Assembly: GCF_002220095.1 (NCBI RefSeq)
Contig: NZ_CP022372.1
Span: forward strand, 1,274,501-1,338,500
Reading direction: 5' to 3'
Origin: Bosea sp. AS-1
GTDB lineage: Bacteria > Pseudomonadota > Alphaproteobacteria > Rhizobiales > Beijerinckiaceae
Length of the DNA: 64,000 bases
The notes beneath the pieces are model-generated. The model made no database searches. It was not told the origin of the DNA and worked only from the letters and a program-made list of their open reading frames with translations. Positions 52,198 through 63,548 of the stretch are shown one piece after another. The translations under genes were made by a program, and so were the position numbers. Numbering within the stretch: the stretch's first letter is position 1; each line of letters begins with the position of its first letter.

Positions 52198-53109
52198 TCA
52201 GGCCGCCCGGGTCGCTGTGTCGAAGGCCGCGGCCTCTGCCTTCAGCCAGGCGATGAAGTCGTCGAGGCCGGGGCGGGAGGGCAGGTCGAGGCTGCGGAGC
52301 AGCCAGCAGCCGGTGACGCTGGTGAAGCCGATCTCGAGCGGGTTGACCAGCGCGCCGGAGGCAAGCTCTTCGGCGACGTAGCAGCGCGGCGCCAGCGCGA
52401 CGCCCAGGCCCGCCACGGCCGCACGGATGATGACCGAGTAGTAGCCGTAACGCACGGTGTGGGCCGGCACCGCGCCGCGCAGTCCATGTGCCTCGGTGAA
52501 CTCGGCCCAGAAAGCCGGCATCTGGAAATGCTGCAGCAGGGTCATCTTCTGGATGTCGGCGGCGCGGCGGAAACCGCCCATGCGCTCCAGCAATTCCGGC
52601 GCCGCGACGAGGGCGACGTCCCGGCCGAAGAGATAATGCGCTTCCTTGTCGGGCCAGGGCGGCGTGCCGTGGTTGATCTCGAGATCCGGCTCCTCGGTCT
52701 CGCTCTCGCTGACATAGTTGGTGAACTGGACGTCGACGCCGGGATGCGCCTCCGCGAAGACGGGGAAGCGCTCCATCAGCCAGCGCTCGCCGGCGATGGC
52801 GACCATGTGCAGCCGGATCGGCCGGGCGATGGCGGCGCGCTCGGCCAGCCGCATCGCGCCGCGCTCGATCTGCTCCAGCGCGGCTTCGGCATAGGGCAGG
52901 TAGATCGCTCCCGCCTCGGTCAGCTTCAGGCCGAGCGGCTGGCGCTCGAACAGCGCGACGCCGAGATGATGCTCCAGCGACAGGATCTGCTTGGAGACCG
53001 CGCTCTGCGTCAGGTTGACGGCGCCGGCGGCACGGGCGGTCGAGCCCAATCGCGCGACGGTGACGAAGGCGCGCATGGCGGTCGAGGAGGGCGGAAGCCG
53101 CGAGGCCAT
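52198..53109 (-). CDS. LysR-family transcriptional regulator
   Basis: 303 aa. The N-terminal winged helix-turn-helix contains NLTQSAVSKQILSLEHHLGV, and an effector domain occupies the rest. The start is ATG 53109. It is divergent from the argH-like/ABC operon with a 94-bp gap, the usual geometry for a LysR regulator and its target; TTCCATTCCGGACTAG in the gap could hold the operator. The inducer would be a substrate of that operon. Confidence 0.92.
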   Translation of the reverse strand: MASRLPPSSTAMRAFVTVARLGSTARAAGAVNLTQSAVSKQILSLEHHLGVALFERQPLGLKLTEAGAIYLPYAEAALEQIERGAMRLAERAAIARPIRLHMVAIAGERWLMERFPVFAEAHPGVDVQFTNYVSESETEEPDLEINHGTPPWPDKEAHYLFGRDVALVAAPELLERMGGFRRAADIQKMTLLQHFQMPAFWAEFTEAHGLRGAVPAHTVRYGYYSVIIRAAVAGLGVALAPRCYVAEELASGALVNPLEIGFTSVTGCWLLRSLDLPSRPGLDDFIAWLKAEAAAFDTATRAA

Positions 53110-53203
53110 GGGTATTCCATTCCGGACTAGGTCGCCGGAGATCGTTTCGTTTGCTGGCTGCGGGGTCAAGAGGCCATTCTTACCCTTGGGGAGGAGGACC
53201 CGG

Positions 53204-54619
53204 ATGAACCAGACGACACGCCTGTGGGGTGGCCGCTTCCGCAAGCCGCCGGATCCGCGATTGATGAAGCTCTCGAGCGCAGCCGGCGAGCATGCCCGGC
53301 TGGTGCCGCAGGATGTCGCCGGCGGCAAGGCCCATGCGGCGGCGCTGGAGCAGGCCGGCCTGCTGACCCGCCAGGAGTTGGACACCATCCTGAAGGGTCT
53401 CGACGGCATCGCCAGCGACGCCGCGGCGGGGCGGATCGTGCCGACGGAGGCCGATGAGGACGTCCATACCTTCATCGAGCGCGTGCTGACCGAGCGCATC
53501 GGCCAGACCGGCGCCAAGCTCCGGGCGGGGCGCTCGCGCAACGACCAGGCGGCGAACAACCTCAAGCTCTATCTGCGGCAGAAATCACGCTCGATCGGGG
53601 CGATGCTGGCCGAATTGCTGGCGGCGATCGCCGATCAAGCCGAGCAGCATGCGGCCTCCGTCTGCCCGGGCTTCACCCATCTGCAGAACGCCCAGCCCGC
53701 CACCTTCGGCCACTGGCTGATGGCGCATGGCCAGGTGCTGCTGCGCGATGCCTCGCGCCTGCGGGACTGGGAGAAGCGCTCCGGCCAGTCGCCGCTCGGC
53801 GCAGCCGCCTTCGCCGGCTCGGCAATCACGCTAGATCCGGCCGCGAGTGCGGCGGCGCTCGGCTATGAGGCGCCGTTCGAGAATTCCGTCGATGCGGTGG
53901 CGGCGCGCGACCATGTCGCGGAATTCCTGTTCGTCGCGGCGCTGATGCTGGCCGATCTGTCGCGGCTGGCGGAAGAGGTGACGCTGTGGACCTCGCGCCA
54001 GTTCGGCTGGGTGACGCTCGATGACGGATTCGCCACCGGCTCCTCGATCATGCCGCAGAAGAAGAACCCCGACATCGCGGAAATCTCGCGCGGGCGGGCC
54101 GCGCGGCTCGCCGGCGACGTGGTGGCGATGCTGGGGGCGTTGAAGGGGCTGCCGCTCTCCTATAATCGCGACCTCGCGGAGGACAAGCGCGCGGCCTTCG
54201 ATGCGGTCGATGTGCTGGAAGAGGTGCTGCCGGCCTTCGCCGGGCTGATCGCCAGCATGGAGGTCCATCCGGCACCGATGCGGGCGCAGGCGGGCCTGGG
54301 CTTCACATTGGCGACGGAAGTCGCGGACTACCTCGCGCGGCAGGGCGTGCCCTTCGCCGAGGCGCATGAGATCACGGGGGCGCTGGTGCGCTATTGCGAG
54401 GAGATGGGGCGCGAGCTTGAATCGCTCGACGCCGTCGACTTGAGGGCGGTCGATCCGCGGCTCGATGCCGGCGTGCTCGACTGCCTGACGCTCGACGCTG
54501 CCGTCGCCGCGCGCAGCGGTTATGGCGGCACCGCGCCGGAGCGGGTGCGCGAACAGATCGCGCGCTTCCGGACGGCGCTGTCGGGCCTCGAGGGCTGGAC
54601 GCAGGAGAGGGGCCGATGA
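53204..54619 (+). CDS. Argininosuccinate lyase-like enzyme with altered active site
   Basis: 471 aa of the fumarase/aspartase superfamily, ArgH branch: [34 protein letters not shown]. But where ArgH has [10 protein letters not shown], this protein has YNRDLAEDKR, so the substrate-contacting Lys and Gln are Arg and Ala. DVAGGKAH also replaces the usual DIxGSxAH. The lyase chemistry (fumarate release) should remain while the amine half of the substrate differs; EDDS lyase is a known ArgH-like enzyme of that sort. ATG 53204 with GGAGGA upstream; its stop overlaps the ABC permease start as ATGA. Confidence 0.85.
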   Translation: MNQTTRLWGGRFRKPPDPRLMKLSSAAGEHARLVPQDVAGGKAHAAALEQAGLLTRQELDTILKGLDGIASDAAAGRIVPTEADEDVHTFIERVLTERIGQTGAKLRAGRSRNDQAANNLKLYLRQKSRSIGAMLAELLAAIADQAEQHAASVCPGFTHLQNAQPATFGHWLMAHGQVLLRDASRLRDWEKRSGQSPLGAAAFAGSAITLDPAASAAALGYEAPFENSVDAVAARDHVAEFLFVAALMLADLSRLAEEVTLWTSRQFGWVTLDDGFATGSSIMPQKKNPDIAEISRGRAARLAGDVVAMLGALKGLPLSYNRDLAEDKRAAFDAVDVLEEVLPAFAGLIASMEVHPAPMRAQAGLGFTLATEVADYLARQGVPFAEAHEITGALVRYCEEMGRELESLDAVDLRAVDPRLDAGVLDCLTLDAAVAARSGYGGTAPERVREQIARFRTALSGLEGWTQERGR

Positions 54620-55512
54620 GCGACACCACCTCGCCGATCGCGAGCCGCGAGCTTGCCGCGATCGCGCAACTCAGGATCGTGCCCAAGCGCTTCTACGGGC
54701 GCTGGGTCGCTGCAGCGGCGATCATCGCCATCCTCGCCTGGCTGGTGGCGGCCTTCGTGCAGGGCGACATCGCCTGGCCGGTGGTCGGGCAGTTCTTCAC
54801 GGCGCCGGCGATCCTGGCCGGCCTCGGCAACACGCTGATCATGACGGTCTGCGCCATGGCGCTCGGCGTCGTGCTCGGTGTCGTCTTCGCGATCATGTAC
54901 ATGTCGCCGAACCCGGTGCTGCGCAGCGTAGCGCTGTTCTACATCTGGTTCTTCCGCGGCACGCCGCTGCTGCTGCAGCTCCTGATCTGGTTCAACCTGG
55001 CGCTGGTCTTCCCGACCATCGGCATCCCCGGCCTGTTCTCCTGGCGCACCATCGACGTGATCGGGCCGTTCATGGCGACGCTGCTCGGGCTCGGCATGAA
55101 CCAGGGCGCCTACACTGCAGAGGTGGTGCGCGGCGGCATCCTTTCGGTCGATACCGGGCAGACCGAGGCGGCCAAGGCGATCGGCATGACGCGGCTGACG
55201 ACGCTCAGGCGGATCGTGCTGCCGCAGGCGATGCGCGTCATCATCCCGCCCGTCGGCAACGAGGTCATCAGCATGGTCAAGCTGACCTCGGTGGCGAGCG
55301 TCATCCAATATGCCGAGATCCTGCGCAACGCGCAGACGATCTACTACGCCAATGCCCGCGTCATCGAACTGCTGATCGTCGCCGCCGGCTGGTACCTGCT
55401 GGTGGTGACGCTGCTGCAGATCGGCCAGTATTTCCTCGAGCGCCATTTCTCGAAGGGCCGGGGCGACCGACGCACGCAGAAGGCCGCGACGACCGAGGAG
55501 GAGCCCGCATGA
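54616..55512 (+). CDS. Polar amino acid ABC transporter permease
   Basis: 298 aa. A HisM/GlnP-type permease: about five helices, FFRGTPLLLQLLIWFNLAL and the coupling loop GQTEAAKAIGMTRLTTLRRI. A charged C-terminal tail follows. Translation is coupled to the argH-like gene and to the ATPase gene by ATGA overlaps at both ends. Confidence 0.93.
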   Translation: MSDTTSPIASRELAAIAQLRIVPKRFYGRWVAAAAIIAILAWLVAAFVQGDIAWPVVGQFFTAPAILAGLGNTLIMTVCAMALGVVLGVVFAIMYMSPNPVLRSVALFYIWFFRGTPLLLQLLIWFNLALVFPTIGIPGLFSWRTIDVIGPFMATLLGLGMNQGAYTAEVVRGGILSVDTGQTEAAKAIGMTRLTTLRRIVLPQAMRVIIPPVGNEVISMVKLTSVASVIQYAEILRNAQTIYYANARVIELLIVAAGWYLLVVTLLQIGQYFLERHFSKGRGDRRTQKAATTEEEPA

Positions 55513-56303
55513 GCGCGGCGCAGAGTCAGGCGGGCAACGACACCGCCATCGTCACCGTCGCCAATGTCAGCAAGTTCTTCGGGCCGTTCCAGGCGCTGAA
55601 GGACGTCTCGCTGTCGATCCAGCCCGGCATGGTCCAATGCATCATCGGGCCGTCGGGCTCGGGCAAGTCGACGCTGCTGCGCTGCATCAACCAGCTCGAG
55701 AAGATCGACAAGGGCGCGATCCGCGTCGATGGCGAGCTGATCGGCTATCGCCGCGTCGGCGACGAATTGCACGAGTTGACCGATGTCGAGATCGCGCGCC
55801 AGCGCCTCACCACGGGCATGGTCTTCCAGCGCTTCAACCTGTTCAATCACATGACGGCGCTGCAGAACATCATCGAGGGGCCGCTCACGGTGCTGAAGCA
55901 GCCGCGCAAGCAGATCGTCGCCGAGGCGATGGCGCTGCTGGAACGCGTCGGCCTCGCCGACAAGCGGGATTCCTATCCGAGCGAACTGTCCGGCGGCCAG
56001 CAGCAGCGCGTCGCCATCGCGCGGGCGCTGGCCATGAAGCCGAAGATCATGCTGTTCGACGAGCCGACCTCGGCGCTCGACCCGGAACTCGTCGGCGAGG
56101 TGCTCAATGTGATGCGCGATCTCGCTGCCTCCGGCATGACGATGATCGTCGTCACGCATGAGCTCGGCTTCGCACGCGAAGTCGCCAACGACGTCGTCTT
56201 CATGGCGCGCGGCGAAATCGTCGAGCGCGGTGCGCCCGACGTCGTCCTGGTCGCGCCGACGCAGGCGCGCACCCGCGAGTTCATCGCTGCCGTGCTCAAG
56301 TGA
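55509..56303 (+). CDS. Polar amino acid ABC transporter ATPase
   Basis: 264 aa. Walker A GPSGSGKST, Q-loop MVFQRFNLFNHMTALQN, signature LSGGQQQR, Walker [14 protein letters not shown] and H-loop VVTHE, all of the GlnQ/HisP subfamily. ATG 55509 overlaps the permease stop as ATGA. Confidence 0.95.
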   Translation: MSAAQSQAGNDTAIVTVANVSKFFGPFQALKDVSLSIQPGMVQCIIGPSGSGKSTLLRCINQLEKIDKGAIRVDGELIGYRRVGDELHELTDVEIARQRLTTGMVFQRFNLFNHMTALQNIIEGPLTVLKQPRKQIVAEAMALLERVGLADKRDSYPSELSGGQQQRVAIARALAMKPKIMLFDEPTSALDPELVGEVLNVMRDLAASGMTMIVVTHELGFAREVANDVVFMARGEIVERGAPDVVLVAPTQARTREFIAAVLK

Positions 56304-56340
56304 GCGGCGGCAGGTCAAGTTTACAACAGGGAGAGGTACC

Positions 56341-57171
56341 ATGCTTCGTTTGACACTGACGGCGGCGCTGCTCGCCGCGACCGCGCTGGCCGCACAGGCC
56401 CAGAGCGTGCCCGACCGGATCAAGAGCGCGGGCAAGCTGGTCATCGCGACCCAGCCGAACTACCCGCCGATCGCCCTGAAGGATCCGGCGACCAACCAGC
56501 TCACCGGCTTCGACATCGAGCTGGGCGAGGCGATCGCCAAGGAGCTCGGCCTCAAGGCTGAGTGGCAGGAGACGGCCTTCGCCCAGATGCTCCCCTCGAT
56601 CCAGACCGGCCGGGTCGACATGGCGATGGCCGGCATGAGCGACCTGCCGGCCCGGCGCGAATCCTTCGACTTCGTCGACTACATGATGTCCGGCGCGCAG
56701 TTCTACACGGTCACGGCCTTCAAGGATTCGATCAAGACTCCCGACGACCTCTGCGGCAAGAGCGTCGGCGCCAGCCGCTCGACCAACTGGCCCCAGCAGA
56801 TCGGCGATTGGAGCAAGGCCAATTGCGTCGACAAGGGCAAGCCGGCGATCAATGTGGTCGGTACCGAGGGCTCGGTCGATGCCCGCACGCAGCTCAAGAC
56901 CCAGCGCCTGCAGGGCGGCGTGCAGGGCAGCGAGACGATGGGCCATTTCCAGAAGCTCGAGCCCAACACCTATATCGCGCTCGGCAAGCCGTTCACGACG
57001 ACGCTGGTCGGCATCCCCTTCGCGAAGACCGCGGAAGGCACGCAGCTGCGCGATGCCGTGAAAGCCGCGCTCGAGAAGCTGCAGGCGAGCGGCGCCTATG
57101 ATGCGCTGATCGCGAAGTACGGTCTCGTCGACAACCCGTTGAAGCCGATCTCGGTCAACAAGGGCGAGTGA
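56341..57171 (+). CDS. Family 3 extracellular solute-binding protein
   Basis: 276 aa. The signal peptide ends at LAAQAQSV. SGKLVI-type start (AGKLVIATQPNYPPIALKD), GFDIELGEAIAKELGL and MLPSIQTGRVDMAMAGMSD are typical of periplasmic amino acid-binding proteins. Last gene of the argH-like operon, so its ligand is presumably the substrate of the lyase. ATG 56341 with AGGGAGAGG upstream. Confidence 0.93.
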   Translation: MLRLTLTAALLAATALAAQAQSVPDRIKSAGKLVIATQPNYPPIALKDPATNQLTGFDIELGEAIAKELGLKAEWQETAFAQMLPSIQTGRVDMAMAGMSDLPARRESFDFVDYMMSGAQFYTVTAFKDSIKTPDDLCGKSVGASRSTNWPQQIGDWSKANCVDKGKPAINVVGTEGSVDARTQLKTQRLQGGVQGSETMGHFQKLEPNTYIALGKPFTTTLVGIPFAKTAEGTQLRDAVKAALEKLQASGAYDALIAKYGLVDNPLKPISVNKGE

Positions 57172-57199
57172 GCTTCGGCGATCCGCTCCATCGCTTCTG

Positions 57200-57231
57200 T
57201 CATCCCGGCCGGTTCCTCCGCGCCGGGATGA
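57200..57231 (+). terminator. Hairpin after the amino acid ABC operon
   Basis: TCATCCCGGC (57200-57209) and GCCGGGATGA (57222-57231) are exact complements with a 12-base loop, 28 bp after the operon's last stop. No T-run is present. Confidence 0.55.
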
Positions 57232-57341
57232 TGCGTTTCAGGCCCCACCACCCGCCCGGCCGGGCAGCGCAGACTTGCGATGGGGGCCGGGCTGCCGTAA
57301 CCCGGAGGCTCCCTTCCGCGAGCCGCCGTTCTCCTGCCGCC

Positions 57342-58520
57342 ATGCCAGCCTCGATCACTGACCGCTATGCCGCCCTGGTCGAGGCGGGCGCCATCGAGCG
57401 CGATCCGGCCCAGGTCGCGGTGGTGAAGAAGCTCGAAGCGCTGACCGCGGCGCTCGCCGCGCGCCGGCTCGCCCGCAAGGGCAGCGCGCTCGGCTGGCTG
57501 TTCGGCAAGAAGCCCGAGACCAGCGAGGCGCCGAAGGGGCTCTACATCTGGGGCTCGGTCGGCCGCGGCAAGACCATGCTGATGGACATGTTCTTCGAGG
57601 CTGCGCCGGTGAAGCGCAAGCTCAGGGTGCATTTCCACGAGTTCCTGGCCGATGTGCATGGCCGCATCAACGCCTATCGCCAGAAGATCAAGGCGGGCGA
57701 GGTCAAGGATGGCGACCCGATCGCGCCGGTTGCGGCGGAGCTGGCGGAAGAGGCCTATCTGCTCTGCTTCGACGAGTTCACCGTGACCGACATCGCCGAT
57801 GCGATGATCCTGGGGCGGCTGTTCACGGCGCTGTTCGCCGCCGGCGTCGTCGTGGTCGCGACCTCCAATGTCGAGCCGTCGCGGCTCTATGAGGGCGGGC
57901 TCAACCGCGCGCTGTTCCTGCCTTTCATCCAGCTGCTGCAGACCAAGGTCGAGGTGCTGAAGCTCGATTCCCGCACCGACTTCCGGCTGGAGAAGCTCGG
58001 CGGCGCGCCGGTCTATCACGTTCCTGCCGACGCCATGGCGAAGGCAGCGCTCGATGCGGCCTTCAAGGCGCTCTCCGGCGTGGTGCAGGGGCCGCGCACT
58101 GTGCTCACCGTACAGGGGCACGAGCTCGTCCTGCCGCAGGCAGCCGGCGGCGTGGCGCGGGCGAGCTTCGCCGATCTCTGCGCGCAGGCCTATGGCGCCT
58201 CGGACTACATCGCGCTGGCGCAGCGTTTCCACACGCTGATCCTCGACGACATCCCGATCCTCGATTACGACCGGCGAAACGAGGCCAAGCGTTTCATCAT
58301 CCTGATCGATACGCTCTACGAGCACCATGTGAAGCTCGTCGCCTCGGCGGCGGCCGAGCCGCACGAGCTCTATCACGCGCGGCAGGGGCGCGAGGCTTTC
58401 GAGTTCGACCGCACCGTCTCGCGTCTGATCGAGATGCGTTCCGAGGATTATCTCGCCCTTCCGCATGGCCGTCCGGATTCGATGGCGAGCGGCGATGCCA
58501 CGGGCCTGGTCGAGACCTGA
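57342..58520 (+). CDS. zapE: Cell division ATPase ZapE (AFG1-like)
   Basis: 392 aa. Walker A GSVGRGKTMLMDMFFE, Walker B LLCFDEFTVTDIADAM and sensor ATSNVEPSRLYEGG are those of the ZapE/AFG1 family of AAA-type ATPases, which affect Z-ring stability and membrane-protein quality control. Normal length. The start is ATG 57342. It is followed three bases later by the TetR gene and precedes mdh, an order common in Hyphomicrobiales. Confidence 0.93.
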   Translation: MPASITDRYAALVEAGAIERDPAQVAVVKKLEALTAALAARRLARKGSALGWLFGKKPETSEAPKGLYIWGSVGRGKTMLMDMFFEAAPVKRKLRVHFHEFLADVHGRINAYRQKIKAGEVKDGDPIAPVAAELAEEAYLLCFDEFTVTDIADAMILGRLFTALFAAGVVVVATSNVEPSRLYEGGLNRALFLPFIQLLQTKVEVLKLDSRTDFRLEKLGGAPVYHVPADAMAKAALDAAFKALSGVVQGPRTVLTVQGHELVLPQAAGGVARASFADLCAQAYGASDYIALAQRFHTLILDDIPILDYDRRNEAKRFIILIDTLYEHHVKLVASAAAEPHELYHARQGREAFEFDRTVSRLIEMRSEDYLALPHGRPDSMASGDATGLVET

Positions 58521-58523
58521 GCG

Positions 58524-59123
58524 ATGCCCCAGCGCGAACCGAGCGAGACACGCATTCTCACGGTCGCGGGCGAGCATCTGCGCCGGTTCGGATTGAAGCG
58601 CTTCACCGTCGTCGCCGTGGCGGAAGAGGCGGGCATGACCCATGCCAATGTCTACCGCTACTTTCCCTCGCGCGTGGCACTGATCGATGCGGTGGTCGAT
58701 GTCTGGCTCAAGGCGACGGAACGCAAGCTCGCCGACATCGCCGACGGGCCGGACCCTGCCGACGACAAGCTGGAGCGGTTGATCCTCGGCCTCGCCAAGG
58801 CCAATCGCGACCTCCTGAGCGAGGAGCCGCATCTCTTCGCCGCGCTCTCGCTGGCGGTTGCCAAGCGCCATGCCATCAGCCGGCGCAACCGGACGCGCGT
58901 CCGGGCCCTGTTCGAGCGCGTCGTCGACGAGGGAATCGCGACCGGCGTGTTCGAGCCGCGCGACCGGGACAGGGCGATCGCCTTCGTCATCGATGCCACC
59001 AACCGCTTCATCCATCCGGCCTCGCTGGCGCTGGAAGCCGACGTGCCGCAGGCTTCCGTCGACACCCGTCTCTCGACGTTGATCCGGGTCATCCTGCGTG
59101 TGCTCGGTAGCGGGATCGTGTGA
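58524..59123 (+). CDS. TetR-family transcriptional regulator
   Basis: 199 aa. The N-terminal helix-turn-helix contains FTVVAVAEEAGMTHANVYRY, then FPSRVALIDAVVDVWL. The C-terminal domain is helical with no recognised ligand signature. It starts three bases after zapE stops, so the two share an mRNA. Targets unknown. Confidence 0.9.
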   Translation: MPQREPSETRILTVAGEHLRRFGLKRFTVVAVAEEAGMTHANVYRYFPSRVALIDAVVDVWLKATERKLADIADGPDPADDKLERLILGLAKANRDLLSEEPHLFAALSLAVAKRHAISRRNRTRVRALFERVVDEGIATGVFEPRDRDRAIAFVIDATNRFIHPASLALEADVPQASVDTRLSTLIRVILRVLGSGIV

Positions 59124-60413
<1,290 letters not shown>

Positions 60414-60470
60414 GCGATGCGCCTGGCGCAGGCATATTTCGGGACAATGTTCGGGAGGCGGCTGCGTCCG

Positions 60471-61109
60471 TCACCCGAACCGCAGCACCTTCTTGAAGAA
60501 GTGGGAAAGGCTGCCGCGGCTCTTCTTGCGGTCGACGTCCGCCTGGCTCCTCAGCCAGGTCATCTGGACCACGCGCCGCTCGCCGACGAAGGATGTATGC
60601 CCGTGCCAGGAGTTATCCGCGCGGCGGAAGGCGAACAGGGACCCGGTGACGGGGCTGATCTCCTCGGCCATGGCCTCGAAGTCGGTGCCGTTGCGCAGCA
60701 CGCGCAGGCGGCCGGCCGGCGAGTCCTGCCAGGCGTCATTGAGATAGACCAGCAGCGTCGCGATCTTCGCCTCGCTGTCGGTGTGGATACGCCCGTCCTT
60801 CGCGGCGGAGAGCTTGCGGATGGTGATCATCTTCGGCTTCTCGACGAGGTCGATGTCGAGCTTCTCCGATACGATCTCGGCCATCTCGCGCCCCTTCATC
60901 TCCGCGAGAAGGGTGGCGAAGGCGCCGTGCCGGTCCAGATCCTCCTCAGGGAAGAAGCCGGGCTGGCGAATGTCGGGGAAATCGTTGCGCAGGCCCGCCA
61001 CGGCATCCGGCAGGATGACGTCGCTCGCGACCAGGTAGTTGTAAGGCTGACATTCGGTTCGCGCGCTGCGGACGGAATCGATGTTGATGCAGAAGTAGGA
61101 CGCCGGCAT
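60471..61109 (-). CDS. 2-oxoglutarate/Fe(II)-dependent oxygenase (prolyl 4-hydroxylase-like)
   Basis: 212 aa. The iron facial triad is visible: HTD in GRIHTDSEAKIATLLVYLND and the distal His in NSWHGHTSFVGERRVV, whose downstream Arg pair would bind 2-oxoglutarate. The fold region LFAFRRADNSWHGH fits small 2OG-Fe(II) hydroxylases. Substrate unknown. ATG 61109 is chosen because GGAGGG lies seven bases upstream. It is read against the TCA genes from a short AT-rich promoter region (61135-61160). Confidence 0.8.
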   Translation of the reverse strand: MPASYFCINIDSVRSARTECQPYNYLVASDVILPDAVAGLRNDFPDIRQPGFFPEEDLDRHGAFATLLAEMKGREMAEIVSEKLDIDLVEKPKMITIRKLSAAKDGRIHTDSEAKIATLLVYLNDAWQDSPAGRLRVLRNGTDFEAMAEEISPVTGSLFAFRRADNSWHGHTSFVGERRVVQMTWLRSQADVDRKKSRGSLSHFFKKVLRFG

Positions 61110-61285
61110 AGCGAAGCCCTCCAATCAGATGTTTCATCTGATTGTTTAATTTTATCACCGAAATCGGCCGATGCACAATCGGCTGACATGTCTTCCTGCG
61201 AAGAGCCGTTTCGCCATTCGACCACATGGGGTGCCGTGCCCGGTTCCGGCCCCTTCTTTTCCAAAGCCCAGTCAGGAGCTACCGG

Positions 61286-62482
<1,197 letters not shown>

Positions 62483-62491
62483 GGAGCAGTC

Positions 62492-63376
62492 ATGTCCATC
62501 CTGATCGACAAGAACACCAAGGTCATCACCCAGGGCTTCACGGGTAAGAACGGGACCTTCCACTCCGAGCAGGCGATCGCCTACGGCACGCAGATGGTCG
62601 GCGGTACCTCGCCGGGCAAAGGCGGCGCGGTCCATCTCGGCCTGCCCGTCTTCGACACGGTCGCCGAGGCCAGGGAGAAGACCGGCGCCACCGCTTCGGT
62701 CGTCTATGTGCCGCCTCCGGGTGCCGCGGACGCGATCTGCGAGGCGATCGACGCCGAGATCCCGCTGGTGATCTGCATCACCGAGGGCATCCCGGTGCTC
62801 GACATGGTGCGCGTCAAGCGTTCGCTGATCGGCTCCAAGACCCGCCTGATCGGACCGAACTGCCCGGGTGTCGTCACCGCCGGCGAGTCGAAGATCGGCA
62901 TCATGCCGGCCAACATCTTCAAGCCCGGCTCGGTCGGTATCGTGTCGCGCTCCGGCACGCTGACCTATGAGGCGGTGTTCCAGACCACCCGCGAGGGCCT
63001 CGGCCAGACCACGGCCGTCGGCATCGGCGGCGACCCGGTCAAGGGCACCGAGTTCATCGACATGCTGGAGATGTTCCTGGCGGACCCGAAGACCGAGTCG
63101 ATCGTCATGATCGGCGAGATCGGCGGCTCGGCCGAGGAGGACGCGGCGCAGTTCATCAAGGACGAGGCGAAGCGCGGCCGCAAGAAGCCGATGGTCGGCT
63201 TCATCGCCGGCCGCACGGCGCCTCCCGGCCGCCGCATGGGCCATGCCGGTGCGATCATCTCGGGCGGCAAGGGCGGCGCCGAGGACAAGATCGCGGCGAT
63301 GGAAGCGGCCGGGATCAAGGTCTCGCCTTCGCCGGCGCGCCTTGGAAAGACCTTGGTCGAAGTGTTGAAGGGCTGA
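62492..63376 (+). CDS. sucD: Succinyl-CoA synthetase alpha subunit
   Basis: 294 aa. CoA-binding Rossmann domain ([17 protein letters not shown]), [22 protein letters not shown], and the phosphorylated active-site His in [10 protein letters not shown]. Its ribosome site GAGGAG overlaps the sucC stop, showing translational coupling. Confidence 0.97.
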   Translation: MSILIDKNTKVITQGFTGKNGTFHSEQAIAYGTQMVGGTSPGKGGAVHLGLPVFDTVAEAREKTGATASVVYVPPPGAADAICEAIDAEIPLVICITEGIPVLDMVRVKRSLIGSKTRLIGPNCPGVVTAGESKIGIMPANIFKPGSVGIVSRSGTLTYEAVFQTTREGLGQTTAVGIGGDPVKGTEFIDMLEMFLADPKTESIVMIGEIGGSAEEDAAQFIKDEAKRGRKKPMVGFIAGRTAPPGRRMGHAGAIISGGKGGAEDKIAAMEAAGIKVSPSPARLGKTLVEVLKG

Positions 63377-63391
63377 CGCTCAGGGAGCGTC

Positions 63392-63414
63392 ATGGCCGGG
63401 CTCGCCCCGGCCAT
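63392..63414. repeat. Hairpin 1 between sucD and sucA
   Basis: ATGGCCGGG (63392-63400) and CCCGGCCAT (63406-63414) pair exactly around CTCGC. It belongs to the GTCATGGCCGGG-type palindromes also seen at 29786, 36979 and 50640. Confidence 0.7.
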
Positions 63415-63447
63415 TCCGTTCCCGAGCGGCACCACATAAATCGATAT

Positions 63448-63468
63448 GGTCGGGCCTCGGGCCCGACC
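63448..63468. repeat. Hairpin 2 between sucD and sucA
   Basis: GGTCGGGCC (63448-63456) and GGCCCGACC (63460-63468) pair exactly around TCG. A looser third palindrome (GGTCCGGACAGGGTCCGGGC) follows near 63485-63504, ahead of the sucA ribosome site. Confidence 0.7.
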
Positions 63469-63548
63469 GGGACGACCCACTGAACGGTCCGGACAGGGTC
63501 CGGGCATGACGGCCGACGAAGCGGCAGGCAGGAAAAGGCAGGACCATC

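Noticed and set aside
53204..54619. A second housekeeping argH
   Set aside because: A standard argH is present at 162-1547, and this copy has lost the Lys and Gln of the [10 protein letters not shown] contact motif.
57096..59015. A 639-codon open frame antisense to zapE and the TetR gene
   Set aside because: Same reasoning; no start signal or conserved motif.
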